From Adineta ricciae (Eukaryota; Rotifera; Eurotatoria; Adinetida; Adinetidae): a stretch of DNA of 64,000 bases. The DNA lies in NCBI GenBank assembly GCA_905250025.1, contig CAJNOJ010000120.1, positions 1 to 64,000 of the forward strand. Reading direction: 5' to 3'. The translations under genes and the position numbers were made by a program. Shown here piece after piece: positions 22,449 to 33,783 of the stretch; position 1 is the first letter of the stretch, and each line of letters begins with the position of its first letter. The notes below the pieces were generated by a model. That model saw nothing but the letters and a program-made list of their open reading frames with translations. It did not search any database and was not told the origin of the DNA.

Positions 22449-24594
22449 ATGTCACTCATCTGTTCTCGTAAGTGAATATTCGATTCTTATCGGAGACAAG
22501 GTCAACTCTGTACAATATTGTTTTAGTTTCGAACGAAGTACCTGAACAACCAGTTCTTTCACCTGTTTCTGGTTGTATTTATGAAAAACGCTTGATTATT
22601 AAGTATCTACGAGAATCACCCAATGATCCAATCACCGGTCAACCATTGACAGAAGAACAACTCATTGAAGTGAAAGGTATAACGCGTATAGATTGAATCT
22701 TGACTTTTTATGTCGTAAATTATAGTTACACCACTTGGCAAACCTAAGCCACCATCAGCAACTAGTATTCCAGCTATTCTTAAAATGCTGCAAGATGAAT
22801 GGGATGCTTGTATGTTACATAGTTTCACACTTCGCCAACAATTACAAACAGCTCGACAAGGTTTGTTTTCTACATTAAATTATGCGCATTATTACATCTC
22901 TTTTATCAATAGAACTTTCACATGTTATGTATCAACATGATGCTGCATGCCGTGTCATCGCACGTCTCAACAAAGAAGTTACAGCAGCACGTGAAGCTTT
23001 AGCTACGTTGAAACCACAAGCAGGCATTTCACAACCGACTGCGATGGTAAGAATAATGAAATTTCCATCGATAAAGCCAATGTGAATGTTGTTTAGCAAT
23101 ATACGAATGACCAATCAATACCGACAATTCATCATGGAGGCGGTGATGCTTCACAAGCAGGAGCAAATGCTTCCGAAGGCATGACTGAGGAAATAATTCA
23201 GAAAGTAAACACAATAAGTCATTGCTTTTTGAAGAAAAATATCTTCTTCGTTTCATTTTAGTTACAAGACAAAGCATCAGTTTTGACACAATTGCGTAAA
23301 CAACGTGGCAAACATGTACCTGAAGGTTTAACTACGGTCGACGAAATGAAAAGCTTTCGTTGTTCTGCCACACACACAGTATGGGTTCACATCATATATC
23401 TTTTTTCCATTCCATTTCTTCTCGACATAGGCTTTACACAGTGCCAGTAATCCCGGTATCCTAGCACTGGATATTTCATCGAAAAACTCCAGTATCGTAA
23501 TTACTGGTGGAAATGATCGTCAAGCTGTAGTATTCAATCGAGATAGCGAACAAGTGGTAGCAACATTGAAAGGTCACCAGAAAAAAGTTACACATGTTAT
23601 TCATCATTTCGAAGAAGTATAAAAACACACGTTAACCTACATAGCTTATAAAACTTATTTCACTTCTTTACTTCTTGTTGCAGGATATTGCTGTCACAGC
23701 GAGCGCAGATTCAAGTATTCGTGTTTGGCATATTCCATCAGCTCAATGCTTGAAAGTTCTTAAAGCTCACGATAGTGCTATAACTGGTCTTTCACTTCAT
23801 CCGACTGGTGATTATGTTCTCTCGAGTGCAACTGATAATTACTGGGCACTGTCAGATTTACGCACGGGAAAATTGATTACAAAAGTTCAAGATTCAACAT
23901 CACAACGAGGTATAAAGAAAACTTCATTGATTGATTTAATATGAAAGTTTGTATAGGATTAACCTGTGCACAATTTCATCCTGATGGTATTATCTTTGGT
24001 GTGGGAACACAGGATAGTGTGATTAAAATTTGGGACTTGAAAGAATGCAATAATGTTGCTGATTTTCCAGGCCATGCTGGCAGTATAAATACAATTGCCT
24101 TTTCAGAAAACGGTATGCTCCAAACGCATTTTCTCTACTAATAATTGTTGAATTTAATTTGGTCTGTTAAGGTTATTATTTGGCAACGGCAGCTGAAGAT
24201 GCATCGATCAAATTATGGGATTTACGTAAATTAAGAAACTTCAAAACCATCACACTTGAAGATCGCTATGAAGTGAAGTTCTATGTTTTTTCTTACAGTT
24301 AATTTATAAGTTTTCTTCTCTTTCAGATTCGCGATCTTGTCTTTGATCAAAGTGGAATGTATCTCGGCGTCGCCGGCACTGATGTTCGGTAAGAGCATCT
24401 AAAAATAGACTGTTTTCTTTTACTCATGTGGTATTTGCAGAGTATATCAGGCCAAACAATGGGATTTACTCAAAGTCTTCAATGATCATACAGCAGTAGC
24501 AACTGGTATTCGATTTGGTTCTAATGCGAAATACATCGCTAGTTCAAGCATCGATCGTTCATTGAAGTTTTACGAACGATTGTCTCAAGAATAG
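22449..24594 (+). CDS. PRPF19: Pre-mRNA-processing factor 19 (Prp19 U-box ubiquitin ligase)
   Basis: Twelve exons (22449-22467, 22527-22676, 22726-22860, 22913-23046, 23097-23204, 23262-23378, 23431-23616, 23684-23909, 23957-24112, 24172-24272, 24327-24388, 24441-24594) encode 515 residues; human PRPF19 has 504. The protein opens with the U-box ([22 protein letters not shown]), continues with the Prp19 coiled coil that forms a tetramer, and ends in a seven-blade WD40 domain (repeats such as [12 protein letters not shown] and [14 protein letters not shown]). Prp19 is the core of the NineTeen complex that activates the spliceosome and also works in DNA repair. All introns are 49-67 bp. AATAAA follows at 24739-24744. 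Confidence 0.97.
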
Positions 24595-26138
24595 ATATCG
24601 CAGGATGATTAGACAAATCAATATGAACATTTATTTGATGAGAATTTTCTTTTGTATGTGTGTGTATGACTTTTGAAGAGAGAAAAAGCTGTGTTGTTGT
24701 TGTTGTTATTCTTCTTGTTTTTTTTCTGTAGTTATTCGAATAAAAAAAAACAAATGATGTGAATGTATACAGAAAGCCCCAGAATAGTAATTATTAAATC
24801 AACAAGAGAGAAAAAAAATAGTAAATGGAAAGAAGAAAAGTTAGAATTCATTAGCTGATGAATTTCGATGACATACAGGAAATTAATGACAAATATCACA
24901 AAGCAGAATGTGTTAAAAAGATTTGTTTTCATTTCCTTTGGTTTTCCTCCTTTGTGCAGTCAGTCAATGTTTGTCGCACCGCTTAGAATTAAAAGAACTC
25001 TGCTTATTAGTGACTTTCTACTCAAAGCTCAGCATGTCATCTATCAAGTATATCAACACAGATCTTTCATTACATATTTCTTGACTTCTGACTATCATTT
25101 TATAGTTATCTATTTATCTATCGCATGCGTCTAACGAGATTGTCGCCTTTGATTAGTAATTTTCTTATTTTTGACGCTCTTTTCCTCGATTGAAACGCCA
25201 GAACAATCTACTTGTTAATCCTAATAAATAGATGTACACACATCCGAGTACTCATCATTTTGCTTTTGGTTAATCATCAATTATTGATGTGTTTAGATCG
25301 TAGAAAATATGAAGATTCTAATGCAAACAGCCGAATACATCGACAACATGTGTAATATATCCTTGAGCGATGTGTGTCGTCACAGTAAGAGATAGGGAAA
25401 AGAACGTTTACAATCGAAGACCTGATACTGTCGTTGATTAGGCTTGTCAAGCTGTTAGAGATCGACGCCATAAAAAGCAAGTCGACTGCAAAGAAATGTA
25501 TTTTCTTATTGACGAAACGATTTCTATGTCACATATTACTTTCATCTAAGTTGATCAGGTCAATAAGCTCATGAACAGAAGTGAATGTAAGAACGAGTCT
25601 ACTTGTGCCATTTCCGTTGTCTTTTTCTTCATATTGAAATCCCATATCGACGGAAGTTAGCTGATGCCACTTCTTTCTTTTGTTGTTTGCATTTCTTCGG
25701 CTAATCTCCCGTTTGATTGTCAGATATTATTAACGTATATCATACATATGATGTCGCCAAAAAACAATAACTAGTCATCAGATGCGTTTATGATGAATAA
25801 TATATACAAACATGAGTTAATCAATAAAAATATTGTTCTTTACGCTGATCTCGAGAGAATTTTTCATCAGAATGAGTTTATCTAAGAGTTGACGGATAAT
25901 GAGTAATACATTTTTTTCTTCTTCATCCTTCATTTTTTGTCATTACCAGCATCGTTTCTTGGACCGACCGGAGACAAAGATTATCCACGCGCACGACTTC
26001 ACTTTCTCTCTCCCTTGAGGTTTTTTCCTCTGTCGAATCTTTTGACATTACATCTAAATGCACTCCTCATGTTTGATGTCTTGGTTTCTTTCAGTTAGAT
26101 AATAATCATCTATTTTCTTCGTATATTTATCAGATAGA
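24595..26138. other. 1.5-kb intergenic region
   Basis: Contains the PRPF19 3' UTR with a GTTGTT microsatellite near 24693-24711, then AT-rich sequence. Frames up to 88 codons occur but none has coding character. No tRNA, repeat array or mobile element seen. Confidence 0.5.
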
Positions 26139-26619
26139 ATGTTTGGATCGCGAGCATTTACATCAACACAAACTGGTCATAGATGTACGTCATCAGCGAA
26201 ATTCACCGCTACTAGACAAGCTGAAAATGATATTGCAGGTCAATTGAAATGAAACTTTTCCATATGATGTGTGTTTCTTTTTCGAACACTTAGATCGATA
26301 TCGACTGGCTGAAGTAGAAGATGAAACACATCCAAAACGAAGTTTAGCGTGTGCTTTGATCTCGACATTGTGTTGTCCACTTTTAGGTAAATAGTTTCAT
26401 TGAAGTTTGAATTATTTGTAAGAGATCTATTCGCCAGGTATCCTTGCTATTTATTATGCAACTCGTGCAGTTCAAGCACATAATCAAGGGTTTTATGCTG
26501 AAGCAACGACATTCTACAAAAAATCAATACGATGGTCATTAATTACGTTCATTATCGGTCTCGTTCTTGGTTCCATTGTCGCTTTTGGATTCTTTGTCAA
26601 AGCTGTTCTCGCTGTTTGA
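26139..26619 (+). CDS. CD225/dispanin-like small membrane protein
   Basis: Three short exons, 26139-26238, 26294-26386 and 26438-26619, encode 124 residues. The introns are 55 and 51 bp. The first hydrophobic segment (ACALISTLCCPLLGILAIYYA) carries the double cysteine and is followed by ATRAVQAHNQGFYAEA, then a charged turn and the second helix (SLITFIIGLVLGSIVAFGFF). This is the CD225 layout, with the re-entrant first segment, the conserved loop with small residues and the second spanning helix seen in dispanins, proline-rich transmembrane proteins and interferon-induced transmembrane proteins. These proteins act in membrane traffic and fusion control. Which dispanin subgroup it belongs to is not clear. 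AATAAA follows at 26869-26874. Confidence 0.8.
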
Positions 26620-27260
26620 ATTATTCGAAAATGTTCTGCTTATCTTCATTCTAAATTCACATACGTTGGCTGCGACTAACTGTCCATAGACATTCAGAAT
26701 ATTTTTGACATTTCAAATATACAATGTCGACTATAGTTAGTTGTGTACATAATGAATGTCATACTCTAGTCTGATATTGGAAAGCAAGTATGATGTACGT
26801 ACAATTGGAACTACTCACGCAGTGGATCTTTTCGTTTTGTTTTGTTTTTTCTTTGTATTTATATCATCAATAAATTGAAGAAGTACTCAAATGAGGTTTA
26901 TCTATTCGAAAGGATTATTAGCGAATCGCCTACATAAAGCGTTTAAATAGCATCGGTATGGTTTGCTTTCAAGCAAAAGTCATGCTTTCACGTTTCGTTC
27001 TTTCTGATCTAATGACCTTTTTGTTGTATACCCAATCAGTTATCTTTTTACATACGAAACAACTAGTGAAATATGTTATTGATTTATTTTGAAAGCTAAT
27101 CTATTCTGTTTTATAGGAGCAAACTAAAGTACAAGAGAATAGATCACGACATTTCGATAAAGTTCTGATAGGATAAAGAGAATAAAAAGGATAATATTCA
27201 TTCTTATACAATAACATTAGTGTTTTTGATTGATTCACAATTACGTTCGACATAGAAAAA
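26620..27260. other. 641-bp intergenic region
   Basis: Contains the 3' UTR and polyadenylation signal of the CD225-like gene and the promoter of the next gene. Nothing else recognised. Confidence 0.5.
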
Positions 27261-28129
27261 ATGTTTCTTTCGATTTTGATATTTCTATTCTTCTCCTTTG
27301 GTCACGCGCAATACTATTATCAACAAGGACGATATCCGTATAATAATTTTAACTCATGGTCAACCTATCCAACATGGAATCAAGGAGCTCGACAAAGTAA
27401 ATCTTGAAGCGAATGTATCATATTATCCTACAGATCGATTCATTTGATCTTTGTTAGCACAAGCAACTGTTCGTGGAAATCTTCTCAATGAAGATAGATC
27501 TCCATTACCATACGGTTCGCAAATCAGTGTTTCACTAGTCGATGTTTCTCTTCAAGATGTTGCATCACGTCCACTTAATACCATGACTCTCTACGGATCT
27601 TATCGTTTTCCAATCGCTTTCGAAATTCCATATTCAATGATGCAAGTTCAACAGAACGGAAATACCATTGGACAGTACGCGATTCAAGCACGTATTGAAA
27701 AAGATGGTCAGTTACTTTACATCAATGATCAGTACACGCCAGTACAATTGATTCCGGCGCCGGTCAATCCTGTTAATGTAATGATGAAAAAAGTCGGAAT
27801 CACGACGAATCCTGGTATGGCAGTTTTCGGTATATATCTGCGTGAATGATATTTTTCATTTAGGAACTGGCGGAATTTATACAACCGGATCATCGGTCAC
27901 AAATATCATGTACAATTGTCAACAGATTCCCGATGTTGGACCATGTCGAGCCTTCATTGAACAGTACTATTTCAATTCACAATTAGGTAGTTGCCAAGTT
28001 TTTATCTGGGGTGGATGCGGTGGTAATCAAAATCGATTCGAATCTCGTTATGATTGTGAACGTACTTGTTCATCCTATCAACGGCCACGCATGTCCTTGA
28101 ATAACATTCGACAAAAATGGATACAATAA
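27261..28129 (+). CDS. Secreted protein: YbaY-like domain fused to a Kunitz/BPTI domain
   Basis: Three exons, 27261-27396, 27458-27814 and 27864-28129, encode 252 residues. It starts with a signal peptide (FLSILIFLFFSFGHA), followed by a Tyr/Gln/Asn-rich spacer. Residues about 47-150 form a beta-rich domain with the pattern ATVRGNLLNEDRSPLPYGS, ISVSLVDVSLQDVAS, PIAFEIPY and QYAIQARIEKDGQLLYIND. This matches the YbaY family, known chiefly from bacterial lipoproteins. The C-terminal part is a Kunitz domain with six cysteines in the right order (YNCQQIPDVGPCRAF, GSCQVFIWGGCGGNQNRF, DCERTC). Arg follows the second cysteine at the P1 position, so trypsin-like proteases are the likely target if it inhibits. 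The stop TAA overlaps AATAAA (28125-28130). Confidence 0.85.
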
Positions 28130-28130
28130 A
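28125..28130 (+). promoter_or_regulatory. Polyadenylation signal overlapping a stop codon
   Basis: AATAAA at 28125-28130 includes the TAA stop (28127-28129) of the YbaY-Kunitz gene. If used, the 3' UTR would be only a few tens of bases long. Confidence 0.4.
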
Positions 28131-29286
28131 AATGTTCCTTTTTTCTTCACAATTTACAGAACTCAAATAGTTAAATATCCGATAACATGCATCAATAGTC
28201 CAGAGACTGAATTCATATCGTAGATATAGTGTACAATAATAGAATGAAAAATCTGGGTTATTGTTGTGCAAGAACATCGCTATGTTTACATTTGCTTGTG
28301 AAAAAAGAATTTCCATTGCATCGACACTATGGTTACGAAAAATATTTGCACGTGTATGTTGTAAGATGAAGATACTTTATTTTTCGAATTTATGACGTCA
28401 TTCAAGAACCAGGCGAAAAAGTAACGAAAATCTTTGCATTTGGAACAAAAACAAAATATGTACAAAGGAATGTGCGTTAACAAACGATAAATCTGACTTT
28501 TACATATTTAAGAGGCAAAAAACCCTGGATAAGCGACATATGACATATGTCATCCATACAAAAATCACATGACAGAACCTCTCATATTTATGCGTACGCG
28601 AGATTTGAGAAGAGAATAACGTTTCACCTATGTTTATTTGACACGATTATCAACTGATAAAATATGACGTTCTATTGCGTCGTATGTTGAGAAAAGAAAA
28701 CCGAGATTGTTGCTTTTTTTTCAGAATGTTAATCAAATAACTTTCCACGCTGCGTCAGTTTTAGTTTTATTAAGTTTTTTTTTGTGTTACACAGAGAGAA
28801 GAACAACGAAAGAACAAAACAAAATGGTTAGTTTGTTGTTGTTTTCACAAGACTAGGCAAAACACCAAAAAATAACAACCGAAAAGAAGAATTTTCTATT
28901 CTTCTTTTTCGATCTTTCTCATTTTGAGCAAGACAAAACCATTACGTATATATGAAACATTCCAAGACACGCTTGCTAACAGAAAGACATATACACCAAC
29001 AATAAAATAGACGAAGAAAGAAAAAGAAACGGACATCTAATCTAATAACATCCATTGAAACTGCTTCATATATGTATGTGTATATGTAGAACAAAGAAAA
29101 AATAAGCACACCGGAGTAGAAGAATAGAACTGTTCTATACGAAAGGATTTGGATAATACAAGAAGAAGAAAAAGAAAAACAAACTAAAAAATCAACGAGC
29201 TGGTGTATCAGTTTCATTTTGGTGATATCGATAAACTCGAATATGATTTCGTTTTATCATACAACAGAGAAACAAGTAAACGAAGA
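28131..29286. other. 1.15-kb intergenic region between convergent genes
   Basis: Between two gene 3' ends. Very AT-rich, with many A/G-rich runs near 28780-29180. No coding frame with protein-like composition and no RNA gene seen. Confidence 0.5.
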
Positions 29287-29828
29287 TCACATATCCATCG
29301 AAAATTGATCATCACCGTCTATACAGAAGAAATTCATTCGAAAAGAAATTTTACGATCAATTGATCTAACCTTTTTTAGCCGATTTTGAACGATCAGATT
29401 TCGATAAGTTCGACTTATCAACTGACGATCCTGCTCGGTCTTTTTTATCTGTGCTATGACCATTTTCCACAATATCACCATTCTTGTCCGGTCCCGGAAT
29501 TAAGGTAACTATTACAAAACATACATTGTTTCTACACACTTCACGTTTTCTTCTTATGATACGAACCTTCCGGAATAAATGGCAAATTCGGCGGCGAACG
29601 TGTCATAGGTGAGTCGCGACGAGAAAGTAAGAAAGCTCGATCGTAATAAATACGACTGCCTAAATTATTTCTTTGAAATAACATCAAAACAAAATCACGT
29701 ATGTTCTTTCTACCTCCTGGTGTTGTTGAAAAAATGCTTCCACCTGGTGTTTCACCGTAGTGAAGGGGCATATCTTTTGGATCATGTACAACCAAACGAC
29801 GGATTGGAATACCTTCAGTGCTACTCAT
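29287..29828 (-). CDS. EIF4EBP: eIF4E-binding protein (4E-BP)
   Basis: Four exons, 29828-29714, 29659-29567, 29508-29371 and 29318-29287, encode 125 residues; human 4E-BPs have 100-120. The protein blocks cap-dependent translation by binding eIF4E until mTORC1 phosphorylates it. Visible motifs: the N-terminal IPIRRLVVHDP; two TPGG sequences whose Thr residues match the mTOR priming sites (Thr37/46 of human 4E-BP1); the eIF4E-binding motif YDRAFLL; a SPMTRSPPNLP segment with later phosphosites; and a C-terminal FSMDM corresponding to the TOS motif FEMDI that recruits Raptor. The TOS motif is encoded by the 32-nt last exon. If the 52-bp intron before it stays in, a TAG follows at once and the motif is lost. 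A longer in-frame upstream extension exists but lacks conservation. Confidence 0.93.
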
Positions 29829-30290
29829 CGCGTGAATTCTATTTTCCTGAAATAAATCTAAAACAGTAATATCATTCCTTGCTAGCCTCATAGAAAAACT
29901 AAAACGTATATGCGCAGTAAAGATAAAAGAAAATACACGCATATATATAGTAACCAGCTCCCATTGTGTGCGTACTAAATAAATATGCACTGCAAAGCAC
30001 GTGCGTTTAGACTTCGTCGTTTCCTTATATTGGCCAGAAGATTTTCTCCAATAGACAAATACATCATAGAGTTCGCTGTTCATCATGCCTATCTAGAGCT
30101 GAATATCTATGTATTTTATGACATGTGGATTTTTCATAGAAAAAGTGACAAAAAAAACACTAGAGATCAAAAGTATACATATATATAAAGAAACATAACA
30201 TATCTGACACGAAGAGAGAAAAAACAATATAGAGAGATATACAAATCACATCATCAGACTCACTCAAGGTTAAATTTTTATGCATTGAGC
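29829..30290. other. 462-bp spacer between 4E-BP and HP1 genes
   Basis: Upstream sequence of the 4E-BP gene and 3' UTR of the HP1 gene. Only AT-rich simple sequence seen. Confidence 0.5.
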
Positions 30291-31035
30291 TCATTTTGGT
30301 GCATTCCATACGATTTTTTTCTGAAAAAATTCGATTAGTTCACGTGGAATATAGATATGAGCTATTTCTGATGGAACGTATTCACGTAAGATCGGTGAGC
30401 CTTGAACATAATCAACAGCATAGAGTACTGATGAATCTTTTTGTTTAGCTGCTCCGATGACTGCACGTACACGCCAACCTTTTTCTACACCGAATACTTT
30501 CTTTCGCACTTCGTTTGTTGCTGCTACCGGTGTCGTAGTTGTCGTTGTCGTCGTGGACAATGGTGGAGATGGCGATGGTGGTAATGGTTTTGCACTTTTT
30601 GTTGTTAAAATAACTGAGTTTGACGTTTTTTTCTTCTTTTTCGCTGGTGGTGAATCTGCATGATTCGAAGATGATGAAGTCGCAGATAGCGATGCACGCT
30701 GTTTCTTAGGTGGATCTTCACCTAAAATCGAATAAATTGGATTCGACGTATCAGCATCCATTTGCTGACGTTCAAATTCAGCAATTAAATCAGGATGAAT
30801 ATCATGCTGAGCTTCCCAAGTATTATCAGCATCGCTGACTAAAAAGTATTACATATGAATTGCATTAACATATTTAGCAGCACATACATCCGGCCCATTT
30901 CAGCAGATATTCACATTTGCCTTTACGAGTCCGTCTTTTAGCCATAATTTTTTCGACGACGTATTGATCATCGGCTCTTGCTTCTTCCGGTAAATCAAAA
31001 AAATCGTTTGGTCTCGTCGAAGTCGAGCCCGACAT
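30291..31035 (-). CDS. Heterochromatin protein 1 (chromobox) homologue
   Basis: Two exons, 31035-30888 and 30838-30291, flank a 49-bp intron and encode 231 residues. The N-terminal chromodomain reads QYVVEKIMAKRRTRKGKCEY, then LLKWAGFSDADNTWEAQHDI, with the intron placed between KWAG and FSD. It contains the three aromatic-cage positions (Y, W and the NTWE region) that read methylated histone H3 Lys9. A basic, Ser/Thr/Pro-rich hinge of about 80 residues follows, with a Lys run (PAKKKKKTS) that probably binds nucleic acid or acts as a nuclear signal. The C-terminal chromoshadow domain (KVFGVEKGWRVRAVIGAAK to IPRELIEFFQKKIVW) is the dimerisation and PxVxL-binding module. The combination defines HP1. 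The start ATG at 31035 lies 10-20 residues before the chromodomain, as usual. Confidence 0.95.
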
Positions 31036-32128
31036 TGATGTTGACAAGAATTGTTGATCTAAAAAGAGGATTCATTAAGAAAATGAACGATGTACGAGAA
31101 AATATCGATTAGCTTTTTCTTATTTTTTTCTATTCAACAACTAACAATACACACGAATGAAGGATGTCAGACAGACTGCGTATAAATAATCAGAATTGAA
31201 AGAAGACAATCATGTCGAGATAGAGAACGAGAAAGCCGAACGTGCATGTGCATAGCCGGTCGATCGGTGCCTATCTTAACATTCTTTCTCTTTCTCCTTT
31301 TTCTGTCTATATATCTATGTTAGCCTGTTCGTATTCTATATACATGTGTATATGTGCACCGAGAAGGATTATACACAAGAAAACAAATTATCTTTATCTT
31401 TAAATCTTCTGTTTTAGTTGATGAATGAATAAACACGAAACAGACAAGATGAAAGATTGTCGAGAATTGAGGTTCGAATGATTTTGATAAATGAACAAAA
31501 ACTCGTATTGATAGAGGTGATTAAATCTCATATTGAATTATTCAAAAGAGGTGCAATTATGTATCGAAATGTGTCAATTCCGATGTGAACCAATAGATCA
31601 ATCATAGAAGGTGATAAAAGTGTCAGCCAATGATTTATCACTTTTAAAGATCAGCAAACGAATTTGCTTCATATCATTCGAAAATGAATATCGCGGAATT
31701 ACGATTGGTGTGAGAGAAAAATGATTGATGTAATCCATCAAAGATCTGAAAGTTATTTCAAGTGCAATCGTCGACAAATGAGCATCATCGATATCAAAAG
31801 CTGCACTTGATACAGACGATCTACTTTTGAATAGAAATGTCATTTTAATGACTTTGAAAGCGTCTCAGACGAACATGATTTTGCTGCATGCAATTAGAAT
31901 AGACATACACTGCAGTTAGACGAGCGGTGGAAGGTGACAGTACTTCTTTCCGACAGAAATAGAAAATAAATTGTCCTTTTTTTGGGTACATTTATGATGA
32001 TTACATGAAATTTTATTGTTTCTCAAACGACCGTTTTACATGACAACGATAAAAATAGAATAACAACATCTAGTAAAAGTCTTTGGATTATTAATGTCAA
32101 TTCTATTGACAAATGTGGTAGACTGACT
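31036..32128. other. 1.1-kb intergenic region
   Basis: Contains the HP1 promoter and the 3' flank of the P450 gene. One minus-strand frame inside it is listed separately as a weak candidate. Otherwise nothing seen. Confidence 0.45.
31598..31843 (-). CDS. Weak candidate: 81-residue open frame
   Basis: An ATG-started frame with fairly balanced codon use (SSAAFDIDDAHLSTIALEI, then LTPIVIPRYSF). No domain is recognised and no splice partner is obvious. It could be a small gene, a relic exon or chance. Listed because its composition looks more protein-like than the other frames in the gap. Confidence 0.2.
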   Translation of the reverse strand: MTFLFKSRSSVSSAAFDIDDAHLSTIALEITFRSLMDYINHFSLTPIVIPRYSFSNDMKQIRLLIFKSDKSLADTFITFYD

Positions 32129-33783
32129 TTAGCCATTTCTTCTTTGTTGCAATTGTATTGGAACTTCTTTAGGAGATATTGTCACTAGTTCAACCAGTTC
32201 TAAATCATCATCACTCTTGACTGTTGTTGGCAGTACTGTGTACTTCTGTAGAAGTCTAATGATTGTTATTTTCATTTCGGTGAGTGCAAAGCGCATTCCA
32301 ATGCATTTACGTGGACCAACACCGAACGGAATCCATGCTGCGGCATGTCGTTTCGTGGCAAATCTTTCTGGATAGAATGTTTTTGTGTCTACGGGTCCCC
32401 ACAGATCATTATCAAAATGTAAACTGTACATATCCAATGTAACTTTCGTTCCGGGATGTATTCGACCTAATCCTGGTAAATCAATGGGTTCGGAACATTC
32501 TCGATTGATAATGATAGATGTTATGGGATACATCCGTAATGTTTCTTGAATGAACCATTCGAGATAGTTCATTTTATGCATAACCTCATAATCCAGATCA
32601 TGGCGATCTCCAAGATAATAATCAATGTGGTCTTGTAGTTTCTTCTGCTCTTCAGGATGTGTTGCTAATGCATGTGTGATGTAAGCAAGAGCTGTGCTGG
32701 CTGTTTCATATCCAGCGATCATGAATAGATAGATGTTTTGTTTGACTTCATTGATCGATAAAACTCGTTCAGATGCGTTATGCTAAAAACACAAAACGTT
32801 TCGTCTTGAAATATTTCTTATCAATGTAGTACCTGATGTAGTTCACCGAAGTCTGTGTCGAGTGTCGCGTCAAGCATCAATTGTAGCAAATCAGGCGATT
32901 TGATGATGTTCTCATTATAATCACTCTTGTTCTTCTGAGATGTTAATGCTTGTTCAATAAAATAACTAACATTATTCTTTAACCATTCATTCGGATCATC
33001 AGCAATTAATTTCTCACCCATGGGTAATAAATAGCGCAATTGCGTCTTGATATTATTCATCCAACAATGTATGCGCAACCAGATTGGCTGTAATTCTGGA
33101 ATGAATATGGCCAATATAGTTGCTAAATAAGTCGAATTTTCTCTTGCGAAGACATCTTGAGAACGTTTCAAATAAGGATCATTTGGATCATTTTGCATAT
33201 CAGTTTCAATGCCGAAGCAACATCGCCATATGAGATCCATTGTTAACGATTTGTATGACTTGTAAATATCAAAACCTTCGTTGGATGTTTTCATGTTTTC
33301 TTCCAATTTCATCAGTAATTTTTGCACACAACTTTCGATAAGTGGCAACATACGTTTCATTTTGAGCTGTGAAAATGTCGGAGCGATAATTGCGTGTTGA
33401 CGTCGCCATTGATCACCGGTTGCACTGAATAGATGGACGCCGTTTGTTGTTCGACGATCTTCCAATGGAAATTGACGACGTGAATGAAATTTCGAAAAAT
33501 GATTGATGAATATTTCATGTAGAATATCGGGATCAGATACAACAAGTACTGGAGTATGACCTTCGAAGTAACCGTAAATATGACCGAATTGCTGAGTCCA
33601 ATTGTGAATGGACATGGAGATGCGTTTTGTTCGAATGAAATCTGCCAGATTACCGAGTAGGAACGTTGGCCGTGGGCCCTTAATACCGAGTTGTTCAAAA
33701 AATGAATAACATCGATAGATATGAAGGAGATAGATCAGCAATAAACAGATAAATATACTCAAAAGAAGAATAAATGTGAACAT
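32129..33783 (-). CDS. Cytochrome P450 monooxygenase (microsomal, CYP3/CYP4-like)
   Basis: Two exons, 33783-32833 and 32782-32129, with a 50-bp intron encode 534 residues, a full-length P450. The N-terminal membrane anchor is FTFILLLSIFICLLLIYLLHIY, followed by a proline hinge (GIKGPRPTFLLGNL). The I-helix oxygen-binding motif is AGYETAS, the K-helix ExxR is ETLRMYP, and the haem-binding loop FGVGPRKCIGMRFAL contains the cysteine ligand. Microsomal P450s take electrons from NADPH-P450 reductase and oxidise lipids or foreign compounds. The FGVGPRKCIGMRFALTEMK sequence is close to CYP3-clan enzymes, but the substrate cannot be predicted. All key residues are present. Confidence 0.95.

Noticed and set aside
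24868-25134. 88-codon plus-strand frame in the intergenic region.
   Set aside because: No family resemblance, hydrophobic AT-driven composition and no splice context.
27458-27814. Bacterial contamination as the source of the YbaY-like domain.
   Set aside because: It is spliced between a signal-peptide exon and a metazoan Kunitz exon, with host-like short introns and base composition.
29366-29370. TAG after the Lys-rich segment as the end of 4E-BP.
   Set aside because: The stop is the start of a 52-bp intron; splicing gives the TOS-like FSMDM end expected for the family. It is kept only as an intron-retention possibility.
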